Source of the DNA: Solobacterium sp.
GTDB taxonomy: Bacteria; Bacillota_I; Bacilli_A; Erysipelotrichales; Erysipelotrichaceae
Reading direction: 5' to 3'
DNA length: 22,925 nt
Assembly (NCBI GenBank): GCA_017543025.1
Contig: JAFYGX010000214.1
Location: 1 to 22,925, forward strand
A program made the position numbers and the translations under genes. Positions 5,930-14,492 of the stretch are shown here, piece after piece. Below the pieces are notes generated by a model, which was not told the origin of the DNA, did no database searches, and saw only the letters and a program-made list of their open reading frames with translations. Positions within the stretch are counted from its first letter, which is position 1. Every line of letters begins with the position of its first letter.

Positions 5930-8158
5930 TCACGATTTGTTTTCGCTTTCTCTGATACTGTCGATCTTCACCACCGGTATCACGCCGGTCTTCAGTTCCG
6001 GAAGTTCAGTATTTTCATACTGGTGAACAAACGAATGCGCGATCTCCTCCGCCTGACCCTGCACCTGAAGGAATGCATTTACTACCGTCGGATCAAAATG
6101 AGTGCCGGAACCTTCCCGGATAATATCAAGCGCCTTTTCAACCGTAAACGGCTTCTTGTAGCTCCGCTCTGACACCAGCGCATCAAACACATCCGCAACC
6201 GCCATTACCCGGGCAGACAGCGGTATCTCTGTTCCCTTGATTCCGGTCGGATAGCCGGTACCATTCCACTTCTCATGGTGATATGCCGACAGGTTCTTCG
6301 CTTCCTTCAGATATCCGGCGTCGGTTGAAACAAGCCGCATCGCCTCTGTGATAATGTCATTGCCGGCAACCGTATGCTTTTTCATCTCTTCAAATTCTTC
6401 ATCCGTCAGTCTGCCGGGCTTATTCAGAATCATATCGGATATCTTGATCTTGCCGACATCGTGGAGCGGTGCGGAATTCACGACATCTTCAATGAATTCC
6501 GGCGTGATCTCATCCCGGAAATCACCGTTCCTGTACAGCTGTTCAAGAATGATTCTGCAATAGGCAGCTGTCTTGCGGACATGATCGCCCGTGCATTTGT
6601 CGCGGCTCTCCACCATATCCGCCAGAACCGTAATCAGTCCGTTCTGCATCTTGCTGAGGGCTTCCGACTTTTCCCTTATGTCCTCAATATACTGCATGGT
6701 CTCTTCAATCGTAGAGAGGAAGGAATGATACAGTTTTTCAATTTCATCATCCGTGGAGATTTCCAGATTGCGGAATCGTTCCACGCTTCCCAGCCGTTCT
6801 TTCTCACTCTGATATACGAATTCATTCGCCGCAAGCGCCATCGTATTGATCGGATAGATCAGGTTATAGTTGGAAATCCACAGACCGATCGCCAGAATCA
6901 TCAGGAAGAACCCGAAGAACAGTGAAACAACTCTTGTCAGGAAGCTGATTTCCTGCAGCGTCACACGGTTCATGGAAATATCCACGCACGCATAGGCACG
7001 GCACTTGCCCGCAGAATCATAAATCGGCTCATAGGTTGTCATCAGCCAGCCGAACTTCTCATTTGATATGATCGGTTCAATTGGTTTTCCGGCCAGAAGC
7101 TCATCCAGATACGGCATGAACGCCTCATCAAAATCAACGAACTCGCCAGGCTGCCCGGCCGGCGTATCTTCCGTATCCAGATCAAACACAACATAACAGC
7201 CGTCATCCCGGATCTGATAGACATAGACATACATAATGTCATCAGAGGTTAAACGGATCCGCTCCAGTTCCTCTTCGATCTGCAGATAGCCTTCTGCTTT
7301 CTTTCCTTCCGTAAGATACGTCTCTACCTGATCGCCTGGGATCACCGCCGCAACAAGTCTGGAAAGACCGGTACCGAACTGCTTGTTGGAATCGACTGTC
7401 TCTCTGTGATAAAGGAAGAAGGAAATACCGGCTGTTACAGCGGCGATGAAAATTGTCATAAATCCGATCATCGCAAGAATCTTTGAACGTAATGACATCG
7501 CTGTAAACCGTTCTTTATCAATCTTCCGCCGGTCTTCCTCTGAAATCGGCCGCTGACGCCATCCATCGATTCTTATATAGTCTTTGAAACGCCTGAGCAG
7601 AGCTTTTGAGACCAGGAATACCAGAATCACCGTAATCGCCTTATCGCCTAGATCGACAACAATATCTGAAATCAGCTGTGCCGGAAACACCGGCAGTCCG
7701 CCGGAATCCATCAGAATTTTTGTAAAGCCGGAAGATACGACATCGCCGATCCCCATGTTATAGATGAGATATGTCAGTATCGAGCCAAGTCCCCCGCCGA
7801 TCAGCGCAAAGGGAAATACCGTAAGCAGTGCTTTCCACCAGACCCTGTAATAGCCTTTTCCCGAAAAGAACGCCGCCGCAAGCGCCAGCAGAACACTGAT
7901 GCTTGCGTAATATGCATTTGCCGGATCTTGCACCGAATTGATCAGATTCGATCCGAACCCTACAATAACACCCGGGAAATAGCCGCCCAGTACAGCGGTA
8001 CCGATAGTCCCGATTGAATCCAGATACATGGGCAGATTCAGGGCTTTGGCAACCATGGATCCTGCCATATTCACCAGTATTCCGGTCAGACACATCACAA
8101 CCATCCGAATCATCATCTTCTGCCTGACCTGTTTCATTGTTTCATTTCTGCTTCCCAT
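5930..8158 (-). CDS. Membrane sensor with C-terminal HD-GYP domain (putative cyclic-di-nucleotide phosphodiesterase)
   Basis: The protein has 742 residues. The N-terminal part (about 17-190) holds about five hydrophobic segments with an ECF S-component-like or integral-membrane-sensor look (YLDSIGTIGTAVLGGYFPGV). A further membrane helix (227-250), an extracytoplasmic Cache/PAS-like domain (about 251-402), a helix at 408-430 and a HAMP/coiled-coil linker (430-505) follow. The catalytic HD-GYP domain (about 510-700) has RDKCTGDHVRK, HDVGK (566-570), H595, YHHEKWNGTGYP (626-637) and SARVMAVADVFDAL. The family hydrolyses c-di-GMP or related cyclic dinucleotides, and all hallmark residues are present. 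The input ligand is unknown. The start at 8158 is supported by GAGGA seven bases upstream. Confidence 0.9.
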   Translation of the reverse strand: MGSRNETMKQVRQKMMIRMVVMCLTGILVNMAGSMVAKALNLPMYLDSIGTIGTAVLGGYFPGVIVGFGSNLINSVQDPANAYYASISVLLALAAAFFSGKGYYRVWWKALLTVFPFALIGGGLGSILTYLIYNMGIGDVVSSGFTKILMDSGGLPVFPAQLISDIVVDLGDKAITVILVFLVSKALLRRFKDYIRIDGWRQRPISEEDRRKIDKERFTAMSLRSKILAMIGFMTIFIAAVTAGISFFLYHRETVDSNKQFGTGLSRLVAAVIPGDQVETYLTEGKKAEGYLQIEEELERIRLTSDDIMYVYVYQIRDDGCYVVFDLDTEDTPAGQPGEFVDFDEAFMPYLDELLAGKPIEPIISNEKFGWLMTTYEPIYDSAGKCRAYACVDISMNRVTLQEISFLTRVVSLFFGFFLMILAIGLWISNYNLIYPINTMALAANEFVYQSEKERLGSVERFRNLEISTDDEIEKLYHSFLSTIEETMQYIEDIREKSEALSKMQNGLITVLADMVESRDKCTGDHVRKTAAYCRIILEQLYRNGDFRDEITPEFIEDVVNSAPLHDVGKIKISDMILNKPGRLTDEEFEEMKKHTVAGNDIITEAMRLVSTDAGYLKEAKNLSAYHHEKWNGTGYPTGIKGTEIPLSARVMAVADVFDALVSERSYKKPFTVEKALDIIREGSGTHFDPTVVNAFLQVQGQAEEIAHSFVHQYENTELPELKTGVIPVVKIDSIRESENKS

Positions 8159-8183
8159 AGCAATTCCTCAAACTTCTGCCGGC

Positions 8184-8212
8184 AGAATAGTGCATCTGCA
8201 CAAAACTTCCAA
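8184..8212 (-). promoter_or_regulatory. Possible promoter of the HD-GYP gene
   Basis: On the minus strand TTGGAA (8212-8207) and TATTCT (8189-8184) are separated by 17 bases, leaving a leader of about 20 bases that contains the GAGGA site. Consensus matches are only moderate. Confidence 0.4.
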
Positions 8213-8257
8213 CAGCCTTATTTTACTCTTAATTCTTATGTCCGTAACTATCGGTTT

Positions 8258-9451
8258 TTACCAGGATACATTCAGTTCGTTTCCGTTTTCCGGCGGATCA
8301 CTCAGAACCGCCTCGATCCACGGTCCGTAGTTATGATCATTCAGTGCTTCAATCAGATCCGGATAATACGGGTCTGCTTTGATCGCTTCACCTGCCGTTT
8401 CCAGCGTCCCTGCAGCGTATGCTTCAAAGAACCGGACAAGCAATCGGTTTACCCCTTCATATCGAACGCCCGAAAGACCTTCGGATTCCAGAAGCGAGGC
8501 AAATATCTCCATGGTGGATTCCCGCTCATTCTGATCTGCCGCACGGATTGCCTCGGCCAGTGCGCTTCCGCTGTAAGCTTCAAATCCGATTGGCACGGTA
8601 TGGTATTCCAGTGATTGATGATGAAGCTTCAGGGTACCGATCACATGAGGGTTGTTCAGCGGCATCGTGCTGATGATCTCATACAGGCTCCCGGTATGCT
8701 GAATTGCCTGTGCATGAAGATGTCCGCTGAGGCAGAGATGCACCTGATGGGTTTCCAGCAGATGAACAAGATCCGGATTTGTAATCTGAAAGGAGCTGCT
8801 CTGATCTCCTGCAGGCTTGCGGATCACGGAATGGTGGGAAAGAAAGAGCACTGTCTTCCCCTCCTTCTCCGCCCGTTTCAAAGCGGACTCCAGCCACTTC
8901 ATCGTCTTCTGAGAAAACGTCCCGCTCAACCCGCCGTCAAAGGAATTATCATCCATCGCAAACAGCCGGACATTTCCGATCTCCGTAATATAACTGAGTG
9001 AATCAGAATCGGTTTCCATGACATCCAGCAGACTGCTGTAACAGTCCCAGAACGCCTCGGGCGTGCAGTTGTTGAAATCGTGATTGCCAGTTGTCAGTAC
9101 CACCCGGATCCCGGCGTCTTTCACCGGTTCAAGAATCTTTTTCAGGGCTTCCATATCTTTTTTTATCCCTGAATTTGTCAGATCCCCGGTAATGATCAGC
9201 ACATCCGGTTTCAGATCGATTGTCTGCGCTGCGATCACTTCCAGTGTCTGTTTCCCGTAGGGCATTGCAGGAACGATTGCCGCATTGACATCCGGATCCG
9301 TGCTGAGATGCAGATCTGATGTGACAACTGCCGAAAGAGAGGCTTCTGAAAGCGGTGCAGGCGGTTTCGAAACACAGGCAGAGCAGACGCAGAAAACCCA
9401 GCTCATCATCAGAAATCGAAGCAGAATGCGAGTTATTTTTTCTTTGTTCAT
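8258..9451 (-). CDS. Lipoprotein calcineurin-like metallophosphoesterase
   Basis: The 397-residue exported protein has a basic N-terminus, a hydrophobic core and a lipobox-like VCSAC with C26 as the probable lipidated cysteine. The phosphoesterase signature is complete: D46-x-H48 in TSDLHLS, GD89 in IITGDLTNSG, GN122-H123 in TTGNHD, H205-H206 in FLSHHS and GH243-x-H245 in LSGHLHAQ. It should be a two-metal phosphohydrolase on the outer face of the membrane; the substrate is unknown. A C-terminal helical extension of about 110 residues follows the catalytic fold. The start ATG has no well-spaced ribosome binding site (GAAGG almost touches it), and a TAGAAT lies six bases upstream on the same strand. 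It is divergent from trmO with only 31 bases between the two starts. Confidence 0.88.
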   Translation of the reverse strand: MNKEKITRILLRFLMMSWVFCVCSACVSKPPAPLSEASLSAVVTSDLHLSTDPDVNAAIVPAMPYGKQTLEVIAAQTIDLKPDVLIITGDLTNSGIKKDMEALKKILEPVKDAGIRVVLTTGNHDFNNCTPEAFWDCYSSLLDVMETDSDSLSYITEIGNVRLFAMDDNSFDGGLSGTFSQKTMKWLESALKRAEKEGKTVLFLSHHSVIRKPAGDQSSSFQITNPDLVHLLETHQVHLCLSGHLHAQAIQHTGSLYEIISTMPLNNPHVIGTLKLHHQSLEYHTVPIGFEAYSGSALAEAIRAADQNERESTMEIFASLLESEGLSGVRYEGVNRLLVRFFEAYAAGTLETAGEAIKADPYYPDLIEALNDHNYGPWIEAVLSDPPENGNELNVSW

Positions 9452-9482
9452 ACCTTCATTCTACGATAGAATACTATCCATC
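9444..9482 (+). promoter_or_regulatory. Possible leaderless promoter of trmO in a 31-base divergent gap
   Basis: TTGTTC (9444-9449) and TAGAAT (9467-9472) are 17 bases apart, and the start ATG is at 9483, ten bases after the -10. This leaves a leader of only a few bases and no ribosome binding site. The near-palindrome GATAGAATACTATC could also serve the opposite gene, and ATTCTA at 9458-9463 reads TAGAAT on the minus strand, six bases before that gene's ATG. Confidence 0.4.
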
Positions 9483-10175
9483 ATGCAGAACGACACTCTT
9501 ACAATCCGCCCGATCGCCTATGTTCATTCCGAACTTTCCGGGAAATTCGGAATTCCCCGTCAGGGCATACTCGCTGATCAGCTGGAAGGAAAAATAATTT
9601 TCACTCCGGAATACCGGAAAGACGGGATCATCAGAGGCCTTGAACAGTTTACCCATCTCTGGCTGCTCTGGGGGTTTTCTCTCTCCGATTCGTGGAAACC
9701 GATGATACGGCCGCCGAAGCTTGGGGGATCCACAAAAGTCGGCGTCTTTGCCAGCCGCTCGCCCCACCGGCCGAATCAGCTCGCGATGAGCGCAGTCAGG
9801 CTTGCGGAAATCAGAGAAGAACCCGGAAACGGAACGGTTCTGATCGTAAGCGGAATCGATCTGATGGACGGAACGCCGATTTATGATATCAAGCCCTATA
9901 TCCCCTGCTACGACAGTATCCCGGAAGCTTCTTCCGGCTATGCAGTTCCTTCGGCTGACCGCCATTCTGTTTCTGTTCCGGCGTCGATCGCCAGCCTTTT
10001 TAATGACAGGCAGCTTTCCGCCATACAGCAGATGCTCTCCCTCAATCCAAGACCCGGGTATCAGAACAGCCCAGAGCGTATCTATCATATCGTTTATGCA
10101 GGATATGATCTTTCCTTCCGCATTGAACCGAACGGCACTGTCTGCATATGCGCTGCGGTCCGCACAGCACCCTGA
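9483..10175 (+). CDS. trmO: tRNA (adenine-N6)-methyltransferase TrmO (TsaA/YaeB family)
   Basis: A 230-residue member of the UPF0066/TrmO family, which methylates N6 of t6A37 in certain tRNAs using S-adenosylmethionine. Family blocks in order: IRPIAYVHSELSGKFGIPRQ, the strand GKIIFTPEY, GLEQFTHLWLLWGF, then the cofactor and active-site region IRPPKLGGSTKVGVFASRSP-HRPNQLAMS and the GIDLMDGTPIYDIKPYIPCYD block. The length is close to the E. coli protein. I chose the ATG at 9483, which begins right where family similarity starts; the frame is open further upstream but overlaps the divergent gene. There is no clear ribosome binding site. The next gene on the strand is also a tRNA-modification candidate, 45 bases away. 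Confidence 0.92.
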   Translation: MQNDTLTIRPIAYVHSELSGKFGIPRQGILADQLEGKIIFTPEYRKDGIIRGLEQFTHLWLLWGFSLSDSWKPMIRPPKLGGSTKVGVFASRSPHRPNQLAMSAVRLAEIREEPGNGTVLIVSGIDLMDGTPIYDIKPYIPCYDSIPEASSGYAVPSADRHSVSVPASIASLFNDRQLSAIQQMLSLNPRPGYQNSPERIYHIVYAGYDLSFRIEPNGTVCICAAVRTAP

Positions 10176-10220
10176 TCATTTTTCTTCAGTTTTCTGCCGG
10201 CGTGAAGTACACTTTAGCTT

Positions 10221-11105
10221 ATGAAACGGGAATTAACACGAATCCAGAAGATTGAGCGCAGCCTCATCCATACTTACCGGAAGGAGCTCTGGGCTCCGTT
10301 TCTGAACGCCATCACACAATATGATCTGATTCAGCCGGAAGATGCGATCGCTGTCTGCATCTCCGGCGGAAAGGATTCCATGTGCATGGCCAAACTCTTT
10401 CAGGAACTGCAGCGCAGAAGCAGTATTCCGTTCTCTCTCCGGTTTATTGTGATGGATCCCGGTTACAGTGAAGCACATCGCCGGCAGATTGAACAGAATG
10501 CCGAAATCCTTGAAATTCCGATTGAAGTGTTTGAAACAAACATATTCCGCGTCGCTGAAAAGCAGCCGAAAAATCCCTGTTATCTCTGTGCCCGGATGCG
10601 CAGAGGGCATCTCTACAATCAGGCAAAGCTGCTGAACTGCAATAAAATCGCACTTGGCCATCATCTGAACGATGTGATTGAAACCGTGCTTGTCTCCATG
10701 ATGTACGCCAGCAAGATCGATGCGATCATTCCCAAAGCGCATTCGGAACATTTTGCCGGAATGGAGCTGATCCGCCCGATGTACTGCATCAGGGAAGAAG
10801 CGATCGAACGCTGGTGTGCCGGCAATGATCTTCATTTCATTCAGTGTGCCTGCCGGTTTACAGAAGAAAACGAACTTCCCGACCGCGAACACGCTTCAAA
10901 GCGAAAGGAAGTCAAACAGCTGATCCGTCAGCTGCGTCAGACCAATCCGGAAATCGAGGGCAACCTCTTCCGCTCCGTCCATGCAGTTCAGCTCGATACC
11001 TTTCCAGGCTACAAGCTCAACGGCAGGATGCACAGCTTTCTGGAAACCTACGATACGATTGAAGAGACCGAACAGACTTCTTCACAGCCGCAGAGCGAAA
11101 AATGA
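10221..11105 (+). CDS. TtcA-like tRNA sulfurtransferase (PP-loop ATPase)
   Basis: The 294-residue protein has the PP-loop ATP pyrophosphatase motif SGGKDS (48-53) and the TtcA-type cysteines: C120-x-x-C123 in NPCYLCARMRRG and C209/C211 in FIQCACRF. These would hold a [4Fe-4S] cluster as in TtcA, which makes 2-thiocytidine at position 32 of tRNA. LGHHLNDVIETVLVSM is also typical of the family. The target base is not proven; many Firmicutes have TtcA-like proteins whose substrate is uncertain. It follows trmO by 45 bases, so both likely belong to one tRNA-modification unit. The C-terminal 20 residues are polar and probably disordered. The start ATG lacks a ribosome binding site; a TACACT eight bases upstream may be a -10. 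The stop lies inside the following terminator. Confidence 0.85.
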   Translation: MKRELTRIQKIERSLIHTYRKELWAPFLNAITQYDLIQPEDAIAVCISGGKDSMCMAKLFQELQRRSSIPFSLRFIVMDPGYSEAHRRQIEQNAEILEIPIEVFETNIFRVAEKQPKNPCYLCARMRRGHLYNQAKLLNCNKIALGHHLNDVIETVLVSMMYASKIDAIIPKAHSEHFAGMELIRPMYCIREEAIERWCAGNDLHFIQCACRFTEENELPDREHASKRKEVKQLIRQLRQTNPEIEGNLFRSVHAVQLDTFPGYKLNGRMHSFLETYDTIEETEQTSSQPQSEK

Positions 11106-11135
11106 CCCGTTTAATTTATAAACCGGTCATTTTTA
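11098..11135. terminator. Bidirectional terminator between the ttcA-like gene and the deaminase-like gene
   Basis: AAAAATGACC (11098-11107) pairs with GGTCATTTTT, and GTTTA (11109-11113) pairs with TAAAC (11119-11123). A-rich on the left and T-rich on the right, it can stop the two converging genes. The ttcA-like stop codon is inside the left arm. Confidence 0.75.
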
Positions 11136-11154
11136 TTTCCGCTTCACCATCTTT

Positions 11155-13611
11155 TTACTGCGATTCGATCCGTTTCTGAATTTCGGGAACGATGTCTTCT
11201 GACGGCCGGAACAAACGCACATAGCCCTTCAGCGATTCTGCCTTCGCCTTCAGCGAACGGCTTGCGGATAGCACAAAGATCTGTGCGCGGTACTTTCCGT
11301 TTTTCGCTTCCTGAATCAGATTCTCCCCGGCCGCATTTCCGTCAAAGGCGATCAGAGTCGAAGGACGACGTTTGAAGATTTCATAGGCAAAACTTTTATA
11401 CAGCCCCATTCCGGTCGGCTCAATGCCGATCACAACCTTTACGCCGCTTTCGATCAGACGGTTCCGCTCATATCCGCTGATCAGGGAAGGAATGATTGAA
11501 ATAATTTCAAACCGGCCGGCGCACGCATCAATCAGGGCTTTTTCATAACCGATCAGCCGATCGCCGATCACAAACACCACTCGTTTCGGATCCAGCCCTT
11601 CGCAGAGCTGCTGCAGTACCTTCACACAGTCTTCCCTCACCTTTGTCGCATGGACATCGTTATTGAAACTGCCTCCGGCAATCACAATCGGATACCGGTC
11701 CTCCGGCATCACAGTGATCCTGTCTTTCAGCTCAATTGCAGAATCGTAGCGCATCGCCGCGTTCAGAAACTCCCCGTCCGGCAGTTTCGCATGCATAATG
11801 CGCTCCTGCAGCCGCAACGAAACCGATCCGTTTCCATAGGCGGCTTCATATGCCTTCATCTTTGCGTGAAACACCTGCATACTGCGGGCAATGACTGCTT
11901 CCTCGGCAAGCCGCATCTGTTTCAGCTCGTCAAAGCTCAGCCCGAGCAGCTTCTCGAGCGAAAGCTGTTCATCAATCGAATCCGTTCCGTACAGCGCACC
12001 GCCGTCAGTTCCCTGCACACAGCGTATCCCGGCAGATAGATAGTCCTTCAGCGGATGCCGCTGCAGGCTGTTGAGATTATTCAGCCGGACATTTGAGGTG
12101 ATCTGGAATTCCAGAACGATATGGTTGTCCCGGATTTCCTTCAGAAGCTGTCTGCCTTTGTGAGAGAACAGATTTGCCGTATAAAGCCCATGCCCGATTC
12201 TCACATCCGGCATGCGCATGCCCGGCTTCAGACTCCGGGAAACACAGCGGATCGAATTTGCGACATTATCTCTGAGGCTGTCGTTTTCTCCAGCATGAAT
12301 GCGGATGACAAATCCGTCTGTCCTGCATGCCAGTTCAGTGATCTTCCGGATAAACGGTTCAAGCTCCCGTATATCGTTGATCTCCTCCCCGACGATATCA
12401 ACGCCCGCAACATACGGGTCATCCGCAATCTCCTGCAGCACCATGAGATTTTCCCGCAGGTAATCTGCCGCAGTGACGGAGTCTTTTACGATAGTCAGCG
12501 GAATTCTGCGCACAGCCGCAAGAAAACGCAGCGTAACGCCTGTTTCAGCTTCTGCCTTCGGCAGGATCGTATGGATCTCCTCCAGCACACGGGGCGCCTG
12601 ATCCGGTTTTACCAGAGAAGTATCAGAAATCTCCGCATAGGTGATTCCCCTTGACGCATAAGTCCGGGCAATCCACAGCAGCTTTGTCTGAAACAGCGTA
12701 TTATTGCGGTACAGCAGGTTTTCCCGGTCTTCCAGCATCTGCTGAATCACAGTGCGGATCGTTTCATCCGTTATCATTCCGCAGCGTGAAAAATCGATCG
12801 GATCACTGCAGCTGACCCCTTTCGTAAACACATAGCGGTACAGATATACCTTCTCAAGATTCGAGAATACCGCCTGCCCGTCTTTCATTACCGCAAGCGA
12901 GGAGCGGATGCGGGCAATGTTGTATTCAGAGTCTTTGGGATTATCCAGAATCAGCGAAGCGAAATTGATAAATGTATTGTCATCGATGCGGCGATTGAGG
13001 TATTTGCCGGTCAGTGTACTTCCTTCGTAACGTTTCGCAGTTTCTTTCCGCTGATCCACCAGCTGCTTCATCTGCGCCTCTGAAACCCTAAGGCTGAGCT
13101 TGCGGATATAATAGAGCGGATAACGGATCTGATGCACGATGCCCATCGCAATCAGAATATCCGGCGGCAGATTCGCATTCATATGCGTATGCAGATCCGA
13201 ACGGAATTTCACTTCCGAGCGGATAAAGGTCTTTACAATTGTCTGTCTGATATCAAGGTTATAATGCTTCGTCTGTGACATCAGCGTCTTTGAGATGGAA
13301 GGAATCGCCGCCTTCATCTCAATTGTTCCGTCCGGATAGATATTAGCCACCTTGGTATTGCCCAGCCGGAAAATATAGACCAGCCGGTTGTAGGTATCAT
13401 AATAGCTCGGAACTTCTCCCCGGATGACCAGATAATCATGTTCGTCCATGCTCAGCGAAAGCCCGCACAGCGCAGCGAGATTCCGGATCAGGTTTCCGGT
13501 TGTATGATTCGGCGTGCGCAGCACATAATTCATGATCTCTCCGTCCCGAAACAGATCTACGATCATGTCCTTTTCCTGATCCAGATAAAATCTGGCGAAC
13601 TGTTCCATCAT
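11155..13611 (-). CDS. Adenosine-deaminase-like protein with C-terminal Rossmann-like domain
   Basis: This 818-residue cytoplasmic protein has three parts. The N-terminal 130 residues are not recognised. Residues about 135-590 have the amidohydrolase/adenosine deaminase pattern: H141-x-H143 in SDLHTHMNANL, H439 and E442 in IRIHAGEN, H474 in RIGHGLY, EFQITSNVRL (like the E-x-x-P-T-S-N strand of deaminases) and D536 in QGTDGG. In true adenosine and AMP deaminases the last motif is TDDP; here the second Asp, which contacts the purine, is Gly. Residues about 638-805 form a separate alpha/beta domain (YPIVIAGGSFNN, RVVFVIGDRLIG, VKVVIGIEPTG, STLIAFDGNAAGENL, AQIFVLSAS) resembling a Rossmann or SLOG-like nucleotide-binding fold. 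Ordinary deaminases have about 330-500 residues. The start has GGAG and AAAGG upstream; ATG 13608 is an alternative. No partner gene is obvious. Confidence 0.75.
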   Translation of the reverse strand: MMEQFARFYLDQEKDMIVDLFRDGEIMNYVLRTPNHTTGNLIRNLAALCGLSLSMDEHDYLVIRGEVPSYYDTYNRLVYIFRLGNTKVANIYPDGTIEMKAAIPSISKTLMSQTKHYNLDIRQTIVKTFIRSEVKFRSDLHTHMNANLPPDILIAMGIVHQIRYPLYYIRKLSLRVSEAQMKQLVDQRKETAKRYEGSTLTGKYLNRRIDDNTFINFASLILDNPKDSEYNIARIRSSLAVMKDGQAVFSNLEKVYLYRYVFTKGVSCSDPIDFSRCGMITDETIRTVIQQMLEDRENLLYRNNTLFQTKLLWIARTYASRGITYAEISDTSLVKPDQAPRVLEEIHTILPKAEAETGVTLRFLAAVRRIPLTIVKDSVTAADYLRENLMVLQEIADDPYVAGVDIVGEEINDIRELEPFIRKITELACRTDGFVIRIHAGENDSLRDNVANSIRCVSRSLKPGMRMPDVRIGHGLYTANLFSHKGRQLLKEIRDNHIVLEFQITSNVRLNNLNSLQRHPLKDYLSAGIRCVQGTDGGALYGTDSIDEQLSLEKLLGLSFDELKQMRLAEEAVIARSMQVFHAKMKAYEAAYGNGSVSLRLQERIMHAKLPDGEFLNAAMRYDSAIELKDRITVMPEDRYPIVIAGGSFNNDVHATKVREDCVKVLQQLCEGLDPKRVVFVIGDRLIGYEKALIDACAGRFEIISIIPSLISGYERNRLIESGVKVVIGIEPTGMGLYKSFAYEIFKRRPSTLIAFDGNAAGENLIQEAKNGKYRAQIFVLSASRSLKAKAESLKGYVRLFRPSEDIVPEIQKRIESQ

Positions 13612-13621
13612 TCTCTCCGCC

Positions 13622-13633
13622 TTTCTTAAGAAA
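13622..13633. promoter_or_regulatory. 12-base palindrome next to the deaminase-like gene start
   Basis: TTTCTTAAGAAA is a perfect palindrome immediately upstream of the AAAGG/GGAG ribosome binding region of the 818-residue gene. It could be an operator or an RNA element; nothing more is visible. Confidence 0.3.
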
Positions 13634-13668
13634 AATCACACGCCTTCTGAACAGAAGAAACCGTGTGA
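13631..13668 (-). terminator. Terminator after the HAD gene
   Basis: On the minus strand TCACACG (13668-13662) pairs with CGTGTGA (13642-13636). An inner stem CTTCTG/CAGAAG (13657-13644) has a two-base loop, and TTTTT follows. It lies just past the HAD stop and about 20 bases before the deaminase-like gene, so that gene probably depends on its own promoter or on read-through. Confidence 0.75.
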
Positions 13669-13676
13669 CTGTGCAG

Positions 13677-14492
13677 TCAGATAATCTGAAGATCTTTGCT
13701 CAGATGTGCTTCAAGAAACAGAGCAACCCCCTGTTCATCAACCGAAGGCGCAATCTTCCATGCGGCCGCTTTGGCATCATCCGTACCGTTTTCCATCGCA
13801 ACGCCGTATCTGACATATTCCAGCATCGCAACATCATTGGTCGTATCTCCGAACGCCATCATTTCATTCGGTGTAATCTGCATCATCGATCCGATAATTC
13901 TCAGTCCGACATCTTTTGCCAGCAGCGGATGGGACAGTTCAAACAGGTCGACTGCAGTTTTAAAACCGGCAAACCGGGGATCCGGATGTTCCAGCGCAAA
14001 CTGTTCCACTTCTTCCATCCGTTCCGGTTCCACGATAAACATCTCTTTCAGCTCAGGCTTTACGGTCAGACTGCGGATATCTCCTTCCACGACCTCGACG
14101 CCGATCCGCCCGGCAACCTGTCTTGTACCGTCCGTGATGCGGGAAACATACAGACGCATCCCGTCATACAGCGTCGGAATCAGATTCAGCGGTTCATAAA
14201 GATCAATAATATCCCGCAGCGTTTCTGCCGAAAGCGTATAAGCCTCCTGCCGCTTTCCGGTTGCGGTTTCAAGCACTTCCCCGCCGTTGGAGCCGATGAT
14301 ATAATCGGCAACTTTATCCAGACCCCAGCCACTGAGAAGCGGCAGAACCGAATCAATCGGCCTTCCGCTGCATACCGCAAAGCGCAGGCCGTTTTTCCGG
14401 TAACGGTCTATCGTTTCGGGAATCCGCTCACCGCAGCGGTTGAACCCGTCAATCAATGTTCCGTCAAGATCACTTGCGATTAACCGAATCAT
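13677..14492 (-). CDS. Cof-type HAD-IIB phosphatase
   Basis: The 271-residue haloacid-dehalogenase-superfamily phosphatase is of the Cof/YidA class, typically acting on sugar phosphates or flavin precursors. Motif I is D8-L-D10-G-T in IASDLDGTLID, motif II is the AVCSGRP serine, the lysine lies in LLAKDVGLRII and motif IV is FGDTTNDVAML. A large C2-type cap spans about residues 85-185. The start ATG overlaps the patatin stop as ATGA (14489-14492) and a GAAGG lies in the patatin end, so it is translated with the patatin gene. The substrate is unknown. Confidence 0.9.
   Translation of the reverse strand: MIRLIASDLDGTLIDGFNRCGERIPETIDRYRKNGLRFAVCSGRPIDSVLPLLSGWGLDKVADYIIGSNGGEVLETATGKRQEAYTLSAETLRDIIDLYEPLNLIPTLYDGMRLYVSRITDGTRQVAGRIGVEVVEGDIRSLTVKPELKEMFIVEPERMEEVEQFALEHPDPRFAGFKTAVDLFELSHPLLAKDVGLRIIGSMMQITPNEMMAFGDTTNDVAMLEYVRYGVAMENGTDDAKAAAWKIAPSVDEQGVALFLEAHLSKDLQII

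Noticed and set aside
11155..13611. Calling the deaminase-like gene a RADAR (RdrB) system
   Set aside because: No RdrA-like AAA+ ATPase or RADAR accessory gene is beside it, and the C-terminal Rossmann-like part is not evidence for RdrB; only size and the deaminase fold agree.
13665..14483. A 272-residue plus-strand frame
   Set aside because: It is the antisense shadow of the HAD phosphatase, whose catalytic motifs and ATGA overlap with the patatin gene fix the coding strand.
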